64,000 nucleotides of DNA from NCBI RefSeq assembly GCF_001482285.1, contig NZ_LOEP01000027.1:62001-126000 (forward strand), read 5' to 3'. Of the stretch, positions 42,690 through 51,278 are shown in pieces. This DNA comes from Haloferax sp. Q22. GTDB lineage: Archaea > Halobacteriota > Halobacteria > Halobacteriales > Haloferacaceae. The position numbers and the translations under genes are program-made. The stretch's first letter is position 1. Each line of letters opens with the position of its first letter. Below the pieces are notes generated by a model that saw only the letters and a list, made by a program, of their open reading frames with translations, did no database searches and was not told the origin of the DNA.

Positions 42690-42758
42690 TGTGGGTGAAT
42701 CGGCCGCCATCGGTGAAAAAGGGTCGGACGGTGGTGTGTCTCCGGCGCTCCCCGCGCC

Positions 42759-43931
42759 TCAGACCGGGGTCGTCACGCGCACCGGAAGCCCGAGCACGTC
42801 CACGGCGGCCGCGGCCACCTCGTCGCGGACGGCCTCGGGCGCGTAGACGCCGAGTCGCCACTGCGTCCGCTCGGCCGACCGGAGTGCGCCAACGAGTTCG
42901 GAGGCGTCTTCGAGCCGTCGGACGACGCCGTTGACGACGACGCGCGACCGCGACTCCTTGATTCGCGGCCGCGACGGCGCGTCCACGATGACTGACTCGG
43001 CTGACACGTCGGCGGCGCCGGCGATGTCCCGCTCGGCCGCCCGCGTCGCCTCGGGGTCGAGTTCGACCACGTCGGTCGGCACGGCGTCGATGGGGGCCCA
43101 GACGGCCCGCTTGTAGAGGTCGCGGCGCTCGATTCGGCGGCCGAGGTCGGGCACGCGCTCGCCGAGGGCGACGAGCAGGTCGTGGTCGGCCATCCGGACG
43201 AACTCCTCGATTGGCACGCCGTCGTCGACGAGGCGCTCGGAGGCACGTTCGAGCATCGCGCCCGCGATGCGGGAGACGTGGTGGCGGTAGACGGTCGCGT
43301 TCATCAGCGCCCGGGCGAGAAGCAGAGATTCGGCGGTCTGGACGTTCCCCTCGGCCAATACGAGTTCGCCGTCCCGATACCGGAGTTCGCGGACGAGGCG
43401 GCCGTGGTCGATGGTGCCGTAAGGGACGCCGGTGTGGTGGGCGTCGCGGACGAGGTAGTCCATCCGGTCCACGTCCAACTCGCCCGAAACCAACTGCCCG
43501 AGGCCGCCTGCACCGTCGACCATGTCGGCGACGCGGTCGGGGTCGAGCCCGTGATCGGTCAGGACTTCGCCGACCTCGGTCCCGTCGAGTAAGTGGTGAA
43601 TCTCGTCGTGGTCGCGGCCGGTGCGCCGGCGGATGAGGTCCTCGGTCTGATGGCCGTAGGGTCCGTGGCCGATGTCGTGGAGGAGCGCGGCGGCGCGGAC
43701 GTGAGCGGCGCGGTCGCCGTCGACGCCGAGATGCGAGAGGGCGCGGGAGGCGAGGTGGTAGACGCCGAGGCTGTGTTCGAACCGCGTGTGGCTCGCGGAG
43801 GGGTAGACGAGCCGGACCGTCGAGAGCTGTTTGATGTGTCGAAGCCGCTGGAAGGCGGGCGTATCGACGAGTTCGGCGGCCACGGGGTCGAGCGAGATGT
43901 AGTCGTGGACGCTGTCCTTGACGGCGGTCAT
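42759..43931 (-). CDS. HD-domain phosphohydrolase, copy 2 (paralogue)
   Basis: This 390-residue protein closely resembles copy 1 throughout (shared YLVRDAHHTGVPYGTIDH, NVQTAESLLLARALMN and VYHLASRALSHLG). Its HD motif is in AALLHDIGHGPYGHQTED. It differs in length at the C-terminus and in the region around residue 240. The pair arose by tandem duplication and has since diverged while keeping the metal ligands, so both are probably active. ATG 43931 begins MTAVKDSVHDYISLD. Confidence 0.88.
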   Translation of the reverse strand: MTAVKDSVHDYISLDPVAAELVDTPAFQRLRHIKQLSTVRLVYPSASHTRFEHSLGVYHLASRALSHLGVDGDRAAHVRAAALLHDIGHGPYGHQTEDLIRRRTGRDHDEIHHLLDGTEVGEVLTDHGLDPDRVADMVDGAGGLGQLVSGELDVDRMDYLVRDAHHTGVPYGTIDHGRLVRELRYRDGELVLAEGNVQTAESLLLARALMNATVYRHHVSRIAGAMLERASERLVDDGVPIEEFVRMADHDLLVALGERVPDLGRRIERRDLYKRAVWAPIDAVPTDVVELDPEATRAAERDIAGAADVSAESVIVDAPSRPRIKESRSRVVVNGVVRRLEDASELVGALRSAERTQWRLGVYAPEAVRDEVAAAAVDVLGLPVRVTTPV

Positions 43932-44033
43932 AGCGGGTGTTGCACGAGAGGAGTCAAATAGCCGAGCATTCGGGTCGTCGTGGGGGCGAGGTGGCCGGCC
44001 GCACGACCGCGGGTCCCTCTCTGCCGCCCCGCT

Positions 44034-44636
44034 TCACCGCTGGGAGAACTGTCCGACGACCTGCTCTGCGGTCGCGTCGGCGACGACGCCGACGAGGTGG
44101 GCGCGGTAGGCGGGTCGGCTGACGACCCCGGTTCCGGCGCTCTCGACCGACGCTTCGACCGAGCCGGCGAGGTCAGGACCGTCGGTGGACTCGAAGACGA
44201 GTGGGTCACCCGACAGCGCCGCATCGACGTGTCTCTCGTGACCGCCCGCGTCGAACGCCGCGCGCCACGTCACCGACCCGGAGGGGGCGACCGGATTCCA
44301 GCGCGAGTCCCACTCGTCAACGACGACGACCACGACCGGGCCCTCGGCGTCCCCCTCGCGGGCGTCGGCCGGTTCGAGGGCCACGCCCCGTTCCGCGAAC
44401 GACGCGACGAGGGCGGCCGTGAGGTCGTCGCGGACGGCCTCCGGCGCGTCGACCACGAGGACACCCTCGGTAATCGGCGGGAGCGAATCGAGGTTCGACC
44501 CGCCCGACGCGGCGGTCGCGGAGGCCGTCGTCTCGTAGCTCGCCGCCTCGAAATCGAGGGCGAGCAGGCCGCCGGAGACGGCCACGACGACGAGCACGAG
44601 TGCGACCACGACCGCGGTTCGAGGGGACAAGTCCAT
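44034..44636 (-). CDS. Membrane-anchored protein of unknown function
   Basis: This 200-residue protein has one N-terminal membrane helix (AVVVALVLVVVAVSGGLLAL). A 170-residue probably extracellular part is rich in Asp, Ala and Val and has strands such as PVVVVVVDEWDSRWNPVAP. It has no Cys, lipobox or known catalytic motif. The ATG at 44636 precedes the helix by seven residues. The family is not recognised. Confidence 0.65.
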   Translation of the reverse strand: MDLSPRTAVVVALVLVVVAVSGGLLALDFEAASYETTASATAASGGSNLDSLPPITEGVLVVDAPEAVRDDLTAALVASFAERGVALEPADAREGDAEGPVVVVVVDEWDSRWNPVAPSGSVTWRAAFDAGGHERHVDAALSGDPLVFESTDGPDLAGSVEASVESAGTGVVSRPAYRAHLVGVVADATAEQVVGQFSQR

Positions 44637-44873
44637 GGGGCATATTCGTCTCGCGGCGGCGATAGCCGTTCTGTGACGCGTGTTGTCGGTGGTCCGTCTC
44701 GTCGGACTCTGTTGAAAACCTCAGCTGGTGATAGCTTGTCGAGACTGTGCTGAATCCAGAGAGCAAGTCGGTCCGGTTGAATGCTACCTAACAAAGTCCA
44801 AGTTCCGCTCTTCTCTGTGGTTTGGCTCTACCGGGCACTCAGGGTGGAAGATTATGGCAGCGAGTTGCGAAGA

Positions 44874-44880
44874 TTTATAT
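44874..44880 (+). promoter_or_regulatory. TATA box of the AT-rich gene
   Basis: TTTATAT is centred 27 bp before ATG 44904, the spacing of a leaderless haloarchaeal transcript, in a locally AT-rich stretch. Confidence 0.65.
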
Positions 44881-44903
44881 GACAACTAATTATCATTTGA
44901 TTA

Positions 44904-45653
44904 ATGCCCTCTAAGCAATTCTTCACCCCTTCTCGACGGATGGTCCTAATCGGAGTGGTTGTACTCATGATGGTGGGTGGTCCGTTGTGGTCGTCACTAT
45001 TCCATATCGGCGAACGGAACCATCAATACGAGAGCTACGAGGTCGTCATCGACAACGAGACGGGGCTTGCGTACGTGGACGACTCTTTTCCAGCAATGAA
45101 TCATCGACTCAGCGAAGACCTTGGGTGTGGTCCGTTTAGCATGAGTCGAATCTGTGCACTAGAACGCGTCACACTAAACTCAACAGTCCCCACGAAGCGA
45201 TATACGACTAACCCCGACTGGGAACCGCCACATTTTGGTCACGAGCGGTATCACTATGTTCTCATCGACGGCCAAACATACGAAACAAGATATGTCCCAA
45301 ACCGGTCTGTCACGGAGAACGGAAAATATCCATACCGGCTTGACCTCGGACTCAGACCAGTTCCTCGTGAGGACGTGCTCCGATCTATCTCACTAAATGT
45401 GGCCCACGTTTCACCGACCGTTCGTGCAGCGGCAGAATCGGGCACACACTCTACGCACGCTCGTGTCGACGTTCCGAACACGCCGGTTCGACTTGCTGAC
45501 GGTACCTATCACCGGGTCGTATACGATGGTTACACGCAGTCAACAAGGGCCGAAGGACTGCTTGAACTGATTTTAGAGTTCTTCGCTCCGTTTTTCGGTG
45601 TCATACTGCTTCCCCGTGTTGTGTCACATTTCGAAGTGAATTACGTCGACTGA
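44904..45653 (+). CDS. AT-rich, probably acquired membrane protein
   Basis: This 249-residue protein has an N-terminal membrane helix (MVLIGVVVLMMVGGPLWSSL) and a C-terminal one (LILEFFAPFFGVILLPRVV) around an extracellular-type domain (about residues 35-215) with Cys residues near 75 and 84. Codon third positions are far richer in A/T than neighbouring genes, and Met, Tyr and His are common. It has a proper TATA box 27 bp upstream. No family is recognised. The composition suggests transfer from a lower-GC source, or an island common in haloarchaea. Confidence 0.75.
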   Translation: MPSKQFFTPSRRMVLIGVVVLMMVGGPLWSSLFHIGERNHQYESYEVVIDNETGLAYVDDSFPAMNHRLSEDLGCGPFSMSRICALERVTLNSTVPTKRYTTNPDWEPPHFGHERYHYVLIDGQTYETRYVPNRSVTENGKYPYRLDLGLRPVPREDVLRSISLNVAHVSPTVRAAAESGTHSTHARVDVPNTPVRLADGTYHRVVYDGYTQSTRAEGLLELILEFFAPFFGVILLPRVVSHFEVNYVD

Positions 45654-45882
45654 TAGATGGGTGATTCTCGAAGAGGCTGTTCTTGAGTTCAGGTGGGGTT
45701 GAGCGGGGTGGTTCTGACCAGCAGCGGTGGAACGAGGATAGCGTCGTGCTGACCACATCCTCTCTATTCAGCACGCCGGTTCTGTCGGGTTCTGGGGAGT
45801 TCAACGAAGTTCCTGTCGCACGATGGTGGCGGTGGTTCGACCGCCCACAAACCGTTTCACGCGGGGGCGACGAGACGCCGAT

Positions 45883-46143
45883 ATGAGTCTCCGGTCAGTC
45901 CTCGGAAACGCCGTCGGCTACGCGCTCCTCGGCTTCGCCTGTCTCTCCGTGGCTTTCGCGGGCTACTGGGTCGTGAGGAGCGTCTTGACCGGCGCGACCG
46001 CCGGGCGCGTGATGTTCGTCATGTCCGGCCTCGGGGCGGCGCTGATAACCGGCTTCTCGGGCTATTTCGTCAGGAAGGCGGTCGCCGGACAGGTGATGCC
46101 CTCGGAGTTCGACGTGTCGGTGGCCTATCGCGGCGGTCCCTGA
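45883..46143 (+). CDS. Small two-helix membrane protein
   Basis: This 86-residue protein, from ATG 45883 (MSLRSVLGNAVGYALLG), has two membrane helices (residues about 8-32 and 42-62) and a short cytoplasmic tail (VMPSEFDVSVAYRGGP). No motif is recognised. It is a separate unit about 100 bp before cofD. Confidence 0.65.
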   Translation: MSLRSVLGNAVGYALLGFACLSVAFAGYWVVRSVLTGATAGRVMFVMSGLGAALITGFSGYFVRKAVAGQVMPSEFDVSVAYRGGP

Positions 46144-46248
46144 CGAGGGCTTCGTCGGTCTACGCGGCTGTCTCGCCCTCGCGACCCGCGACCGGCCGGC
46201 GTCTCCGGTGAAGGAACTTTCAAACGGACACTCGTCCTACGGCGCATC

Positions 46249-47241
46249 ATGGTCACCTTCCTCGCCGGGGGCACGGGCACCCCCAAACTCCTCGACGGGG
46301 CCGCCGGGGTGTTCGACCCCGCCGAGACGACCGTCGTCGCCAACACCGGCGACGACGTGGAACTCGGCGGCCACCTCGTCTGTCCCGACGTGGACACCGT
46401 CCTCTTCGCCGGCGGCGGCGTCCTCGACACCGACCGCTGGTGGGGAATCGCCGACGACACTACCGCGACCGACGACGAACTCCACCGCCTCGCTGACGCG
46501 GCCGGCCTCGAATCCGGTCCGCGCTACCTCCCCGAGTCGGCCCAGACCGCCGGCCGCGACATCGCCCGCTGGCGGCGCTTCTCCGGCGTCGCGGAGTTCA
46601 TGGAAATCGGCGACCGCGACCGCGCGGTCCACATCACCCGCACCTCGTTGCTCGACGAGGGGAACTCGCTCACCGAAGTCACTCGGACCCTCGCCGACGC
46701 CTTCGACCTCGACGTGTCGCTCCTCCCGATGAGCGACGACCCCGTGGCGACCCTGATTCACACCGACGAAGGGACGATGCACTTCCAGGAGTACTGGGTC
46801 CACCGCCGCGCCGACCCCGCCGTCCGCGACGTGGAGTTCCGCGGCGCTGACGACGCCGCCATCACCGACGAAGTCGCCGACGCACTCGCAGAACCGGTCG
46901 TCGTCGGCCCCTCGAACCCCGTCACGAGCATCGGCCCGATGCTCGCCGTCGACGGCTTCGCGGACGCCCTCGCCGACACGCCGGTTGTCGCCGTCTCGCC
47001 GTTCGTGGAGGACACCGTGTTCTCCGGCCCCGCCGCGGACCTCATGGCGGGCGTCGGCTACGACCCCTCGACCGCGGGCGTCGCCGAGGCCTACCCCTTC
47101 GCCGACGCGTTCGTCCTCGATACGGCCGACAGCACCGACCTCGACCGGCCGGTCGTCCGAACCGACACCCGAATCGACGGCCCGGAAGACGCCGAGCGCG
47201 TCGCCCGCGCCGTTTCCGAGGCGCTCGCGGAGGTGTCGTGA
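46249..47241 (+). CDS. cofD: 2-phospho-L-lactate transferase
   Basis: This 330-residue enzyme transfers a lactyl or PEP-derived phosphate to the deazaflavin Fo during coenzyme F420 synthesis. [17 protein letters not shown] is the nucleotide-binding start, and [20 protein letters not shown] follows. [18 protein letters not shown] and [19 protein letters not shown] are family motifs. Its stop overlaps the start of the next gene (TGATG), so it leads a tightly coupled four-gene cluster with an FMN TIM-barrel protein, a CitG-like protein and DUF447. The usual F420 partners are not in this window. Confidence 0.96.
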   Translation: MVTFLAGGTGTPKLLDGAAGVFDPAETTVVANTGDDVELGGHLVCPDVDTVLFAGGGVLDTDRWWGIADDTTATDDELHRLADAAGLESGPRYLPESAQTAGRDIARWRRFSGVAEFMEIGDRDRAVHITRTSLLDEGNSLTEVTRTLADAFDLDVSLLPMSDDPVATLIHTDEGTMHFQEYWVHRRADPAVRDVEFRGADDAAITDEVADALAEPVVVGPSNPVTSIGPMLAVDGFADALADTPVVAVSPFVEDTVFSGPAADLMAGVGYDPSTAGVAEAYPFADAFVLDTADSTDLDRPVVRTDTRIDGPEDAERVARAVSEALAEVS

Positions 47242-48032
47242 TGTTCGCCCCGCGGGTCGCCGTTGCGAGCCTCAGCGGCGAGTCCGACGCCGCGTGGGCG
47301 GACGCCGCGGCACCCCACGTCGGCGCGGCGTTCATCGGCGGCGTCGCCCTCGACGACGCCTCGCAGGCGGCGGCCCGCGAGCTCGTCGCCCGCGGGCGCT
47401 CGGAGTTCCTCGCCGACGACCCGGTCGCCTTCGTCTCCGACCAACTCGACTCACTCGCCGGATTCGACGGCAAAGACCGCTTCGTCGCCGTCAACGTCCG
47501 GGCAACCTCGCCCGACCCGATTCGGGAGGTCGCGGCCGTCTGCGCCGACCGCGGCGCAGGCGTGGAGATAAACGCCCACTGCCGACAGGACGAACTCTGC
47601 GCCGTCGGTTGCGGCGAGACGCTCCTGCGCGACACCGACCGACTGGCCGCGTACGTCGCGGCGGCCGCCGAATCCGACGCGCCGGTCGGCGCGAAAGTCC
47701 GCGCCGAAATCGACGGCGTGGACCTCCCGAACCTCGCGGTCGCGCTCGCCGACGCGGGAGCCGACTGGCTCCACGTCGACGCGATGGACTCCGAGGCCGC
47801 GATTGCCGACGTGGCCGCCGCCGCGCCCGACCTCTTTCTCGTCGCCAACAACGGCGTTCGCGACCGCGAGACGGCGACCGAGTACCTCGACTACGGGGCC
47901 GACGCGGTGAGCGTCGGGCGGCCGAGCGACAACCCGACGGTCCTCCGCCGGGTCAGAACCGCCGTTGACGACTGGTTCGCCGGGCGCGAGAGCGACGCCG
48001 AGTTGGGCGACGAGAGCGGGGTGTCCGCCTGA
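47241..48032 (+). CDS. Dihydrouridine-synthase-like FMN TIM-barrel protein
   Basis: This 263-residue protein (ATG 47241) looks like an archaeal tRNA-dihydrouridine synthase/dihydroorotate-dehydrogenase-like TIM barrel. RFVAVNVRATSPDPIREVAAV, GVEINAHCRQDELCAVGCGETLL (the E-x-N-x-x-C region), APVGAKVRAEI, WLHVDAMD and VSVGRPSDNP line an FMN site. It is shorter than bacterial Dus and lacks their C-terminal RNA-binding domain, so a small-molecule substrate is possible. Its start overlaps the cofD stop and its stop overlaps the next ATG. Confidence 0.75.
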   Translation: MFAPRVAVASLSGESDAAWADAAAPHVGAAFIGGVALDDASQAAARELVARGRSEFLADDPVAFVSDQLDSLAGFDGKDRFVAVNVRATSPDPIREVAAVCADRGAGVEINAHCRQDELCAVGCGETLLRDTDRLAAYVAAAAESDAPVGAKVRAEIDGVDLPNLAVALADAGADWLHVDAMDSEAAIADVAAAAPDLFLVANNGVRDRETATEYLDYGADAVSVGRPSDNPTVLRRVRTAVDDWFAGRESDAELGDESGVSA

Positions 48033-48892
48033 TGGTCGCGCCCGTCTCCGACCGGGGGTTCGACCCTGCGCGGCACGCCGAACTCGCGCTCCTGCTCGAA
48101 GTCGCCGGCACGCCCAAGCCGGGGAACGTCGACCGCCGCCGCGACCTCTCGGACCTGCACTTCGAACACTTCCTGACCGGCGCTGTCGGCTCCGCGGCCG
48201 GTCTCGAACTGGCGGCGTCGGGCGCGCCGGTCGGCGAGGCGTTCGAGGAGGCGGTCGCCGGCATGAGCCGACAGGGCGGCGGGAACACGCAGTTCGGCTG
48301 TCTCCTGCTTCTCGTCCCGCTCGTCCGGGCGGCGGCCGAAGACGACCGCGACCTCTCGCCCGCCGGCGCGACCGCCGTGGTCGAATCGACCACCGTCGCC
48401 GACGCGGTCGGGTTCTACCGCGCGTTCGAACACGTCGAGGTGGCCGTCGGCGACGTGCCCGAGGACGCGCCGGACCTCGACGTTCGGCGCGGCGGCGACG
48501 CTGCCGACGCGCTCCGAGAGCGCGGGTTCACGCTGTACGACGTGATGGACCTGAGCGCCGAGCGCGACGCCAACGCCCGCGAGTGGACCGGCGGCTTCAC
48601 CCGGACCTTCCGCGCGGCTGAGGCCATCCTCGCCGACGACGGCCCCGTCACCGACCGCGTCGCTCGCGCGTTTCTCGACCTCCTCGCGGAGGAACCGGAC
48701 ACGCTCGTCGCGACGAACCACGGCGAGGCCGTCGCCCGCGACGTGATGGACCGCGCGGCCGCGGTCTCCGACCTCGACGAAGCCGAGGAACTGGCCGACG
48801 AGTTCGTCGCTGAGGGAATCAACCCCGGCACGACCGCCGACATCGTCTGCGCGGCGACGTTCGTCGCGCTGGAGCGGGGGGTCCCGCTGTGA
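48032..48892 (+). CDS. CitG/MdcB-like triphosphoribosyl-dephospho-CoA synthase family protein
   Basis: This 286-residue, mainly helical protein has CitG family motifs: LEVAGTPKPGNVDRRRDLSD, MSRQGGGNTQFGCLLLLVPL and DTLVATNHGEAVARDVMDRA. Bacterial CitG makes the prosthetic-group precursor of citrate lyase, but no citrate or malonate lyase is seen here. Its position between a cofD operon and DUF447, with one-base and 4-bp overlaps, suggests that the archaeal member makes or uses a phosphoribosyl cofactor precursor. The exact reaction is unknown. Confidence 0.8.
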   Translation: MVAPVSDRGFDPARHAELALLLEVAGTPKPGNVDRRRDLSDLHFEHFLTGAVGSAAGLELAASGAPVGEAFEEAVAGMSRQGGGNTQFGCLLLLVPLVRAAAEDDRDLSPAGATAVVESTTVADAVGFYRAFEHVEVAVGDVPEDAPDLDVRRGGDAADALRERGFTLYDVMDLSAERDANAREWTGGFTRTFRAAEAILADDGPVTDRVARAFLDLLAEEPDTLVATNHGEAVARDVMDRAAAVSDLDEAEELADEFVAEGINPGTTADIVCAATFVALERGVPL

Positions 48893-49575
48893 GCGACGAC
48901 GAGACGATGGACGCGGGGCGTCGCGCCGGCGACCGCGACGGCTGGCCCGTCGAACTCCGCGGCGTCACCGAGACAGTCGTCGCCACGCTCGGGCCGAACG
49001 ACCGGTGGAACTTCGCTGCGCTCGGGGTCCACGCGCCGGAGGCTGACGACGCTCCCGCCGACGTGTCTTCCGGTTCGCCACCGCCGTCGACCGCGACGAC
49101 GTGGGGAAACACCCGAACCCGCCGGAACTTCCATCGACAGGGCGGCGGCGTCATTCAGTTCGTCTCCGACCCGCGGGCGTTCGTCGAGGCCGCGATGACC
49201 ATCTACGAACGGGACTCGCCGGTCCTCGATTCGGCCGACGCGTGGGCCGAAGTCGAGGCGACGCCGGTCAGTTCCGGCGAGGATGGCGGGACTGAGTGGG
49301 AGACGTGGGAACTCCGGCCCGTCGACGCCGCGGTCGAGCGGACCCGGCCGTTCACTATCAATCGCGGCTTCGGCGCGGTCATCGACGCGACGGTGGCCGC
49401 CTCGCGCCTCGACGTGCCCTCCTTCGACACCGACGACCTGCTGGATCGACTCGACTACTTCGCCGAGACGGTCGAGAAATGCGGCGGGGAAAGAGAGCGC
49501 GAGGCGTTCGCGCGAATCGACGAGTTGACGGGCTGGCGCGAGCGGGCGGCCGCGAGACGGAACGAATCGTTTTAG
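48889..49575 (+). CDS. DUF447 family protein (FMN-binding split barrel-like)
   Basis: This 228-residue protein (GTG 48889, overlapping the CitG-like stop by 4 bp) has DUF447 character. ELRGVTETVVATLGPNDRWNFAALGVH opens it, and NTRTRRNFHRQGGGVIQFVSDP follows. A second half of FTINRGFGAVIDATVAASRL completes it. DUF447 is related to flavin-binding split barrels. As I recall, its relatives occur with CitG-like genes in tetrahydromethanopterin clusters of methanogens and methylotrophs. The biochemical role is unproven. Confidence 0.8.
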   Translation: MSDDETMDAGRRAGDRDGWPVELRGVTETVVATLGPNDRWNFAALGVHAPEADDAPADVSSGSPPPSTATTWGNTRTRRNFHRQGGGVIQFVSDPRAFVEAAMTIYERDSPVLDSADAWAEVEATPVSSGEDGGTEWETWELRPVDAAVERTRPFTINRGFGAVIDATVAASRLDVPSFDTDDLLDRLDYFAETVEKCGGEREREAFARIDELTGWRERAAARRNESF

Positions 49576-49599
49576 TGTTCGTCCGGGGAATCTTCCGAC

Positions 49600-49788
49600 A
49601 TGGCAATCAAGCCCAAGTACGTCAAGCAGCTTGGTAACATCCTGCTGGAGCGATACCCGCAGGCGTTCAACACGGACTTCGAGACGAACAAGGACAGCGT
49701 CGAGGAACTGACCACGGTCGAGTCGAAGGGCGTCCGCAACCGCATCGCCGGCTACATCACGCGCAAGAAGGGCGGTCAGGGCGCGTAA
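49600..49788 (+). CDS. rps17e: 30S ribosomal protein S17e
   Basis: This 62-residue protein matches archaeal/eukaryotic S17e over its full length: IKPKYVKQLGNILLERYPQ, SVEELTTVESKGVRNRIAGY and a terminal ITRKKGGQGA. It is a small-subunit protein without a bacterial counterpart. It is not in a ribosomal operon here; it follows DUF447 by 25 bp. Confidence 0.97.
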   Translation: MAIKPKYVKQLGNILLERYPQAFNTDFETNKDSVEELTTVESKGVRNRIAGYITRKKGGQGA

Positions 49789-49984
49789 GTTCGAGTCAGT
49801 CGATTCTCTCTGCGAACACATCTTCTCCAGCCCGCGCGGAGCGGCCGCGCCGGGCCGCGCGCGACGCACGCATGCGACGCCCGCAGTTTCGGTCCCCAGT
49901 AAACCATACCCGTACAGACCGCTTTCCACCGCTTCCGACCGGTCCGGAGGAAGCGTTTAGTCCGCGCTCCCGCGATGCTCCGAC

Positions 49985-50641
49985 ATGCGCGTCATCGGTC
50001 ACCGCGGCTGTCCCGCCCTCGCCCCCGAAAACACGCTCGCAGCCTTCGAGGCGGCCGCGACGCGACTCGACTGGGTCGAACTCGACGTCCGACGCTGTGG
50101 CTCCGGCGAACTCGTCGTCTTCCACGACGAGACGCTCGACCGCCTGACCGACGCGGCCGGCCGTGTCGCCGAGACGAGCCTCGCGGACCTCCAGGAACTC
50201 ACAATCGGCGACTCCGACGAGTCGGTTCCGACGCTCGCGGCGGTGTTCGACGCCCTGCCGGACCGCGTCGCGGTCAACGTCGAACTGAAAGAGGCCGGCC
50301 TCGCCGCCGACCTCGCGGCCGTCGTCGCCGACGCGGGAAACGAAGTACTCGTCTCGTCGTTCGACGCCGAGGCGCTCCGCGAGGTGCGCGAGACGACCGC
50401 GCTCCCGGTCGCCTTCCTCTTCGCGACCGACTGGGCGGCGTCGCTGTCGGTCGCCGCCGACCTCGACTGTGCGGCCGTCCACCCGCACTACGACCTGCTC
50501 TCGTCGGCGCGGGTCGAGGAGGCGCACGACCGCGGCTTCGAGGTCAACGCGTGGACGGTTCCCGACCGCGAGGTCGCGCGGCGACTCCGAGAGTACGGCG
50601 TCGACGGCGTGGTCGTCGACGACCCAGCACTCGCGGAGTGA
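49985..50641 (+). CDS. ugpQ: Glycerophosphodiester phosphodiesterase
   Basis: This 218-residue GDPD TIM barrel has the start MRVIGHRGCPALAPENTLAAF (catalytic His and Arg). It also has WVELDVRRCGSGELVVFHDETLDRLT (Glu, Asp and second His) and VNAWTVPDREVARRL near the end. It hydrolyses glycerophosphodiesters to glycerol phosphate and an alcohol. It lacks a signal peptide, so it is cytoplasmic. It is convergent with a small membrane protein, 1 bp apart. Confidence 0.92.
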   Translation: MRVIGHRGCPALAPENTLAAFEAAATRLDWVELDVRRCGSGELVVFHDETLDRLTDAAGRVAETSLADLQELTIGDSDESVPTLAAVFDALPDRVAVNVELKEAGLAADLAAVVADAGNEVLVSSFDAEALREVRETTALPVAFLFATDWAASLSVAADLDCAAVHPHYDLLSSARVEEAHDRGFEVNAWTVPDREVARRLREYGVDGVVVDDPALAE

Positions 50642-50642
50642 A

Positions 50643-50945
50643 CTACCGAGTCCGAGCGCCGCCGCGGAACGCCTGAAACGCCGTCTGGTCCCGTTGTACG
50701 CCGAACGCGAGCGAAATGAGCGCGACGACGATGCAGACCCCGACAACGGCGGTCGGAAGAACGCCGTCAGGGAGGTAGCCGTTCGCCATCCCGAGTTCGA
50801 CGCAGGCCCCGGCGAAGACGGCGGCGAGCGCCGCGGAGACTAAGTCCGGTTCGCCCTCGTCGGCGTAGTGTGCCGCGACAGCGACGGCGGCAAAGCCGGC
50901 GAAAACGGCGTTGAAAAACAGCCAGACGAGCGCGGAGTGGACCAT
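50643..50945 (-). CDS. Small membrane protein of unknown function
   Basis: This 100-residue protein has three hydrophobic helices (LVWLFFNAVFAGFAAVAVAA, VSAALAAVFAGACVELGMA, VVGVCIVVALISLAFG) and an Arg-rich C-terminus. No known motif was seen. The start is ATG 50945. Confidence 0.65.
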   Translation of the reverse strand: MVHSALVWLFFNAVFAGFAAVAVAAHYADEGEPDLVSAALAAVFAGACVELGMANGYLPDGVLPTAVVGVCIVVALISLAFGVQRDQTAFQAFRGGARTR

Positions 50946-51008
50946 GTTGGACCGACTGACGTCGGACGAGAGTGTAACTGTTCTGTCGTGAACCCGCAGG
51001 CCCCCGAC

Positions 51009-51278
51009 TCAGAACCGGTCGACGCGGCCCGAGGCGGCCCACGCGTCGGTCGGCGCGCCGGAGGGGACGCGACGGCCACAGCCGGTGACCGATTCGAGGC
51101 GGCCGGCGTACCGCCAGCGGTTTTCGTTCCACGTCTCCTCGCCGTCGGCGGCGGCTGCGGCGGCCGCGGCGACCGACTGGTCGTGGAGGTGCGCGCCGAC
51201 GGCGGCGGCGATGGCCGCGGCCTCCTCGGCGTCGGCGTCGTCCGGAATCGACAGCCCCGACAGCAGCTCCCCGCTCAT
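51009..51278 (-). CDS. pccX: Propionyl-CoA carboxylase small subunit PccX
   Basis: This 89-residue protein starts [19 protein letters not shown] at ATG 51278, overlapping the pccB stop by 3 bases. It has an Ala-rich helix ([20 protein letters not shown]) and a C-terminal [18 protein letters not shown] segment that resembles the epsilon-type small subunits of actinobacterial acyl-CoA carboxylases. Haloferax mediterranei PccX is an essential third subunit in the same place after pccB. The match rests on position and pattern. Confidence 0.88.
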   Translation of the reverse strand: MSGELLSGLSIPDDADAEEAAAIAAAVGAHLHDQSVAAAAAAAADGEETWNENRWRYAGRLESVTGCGRRVPSGAPTDAWAASGRVDRF

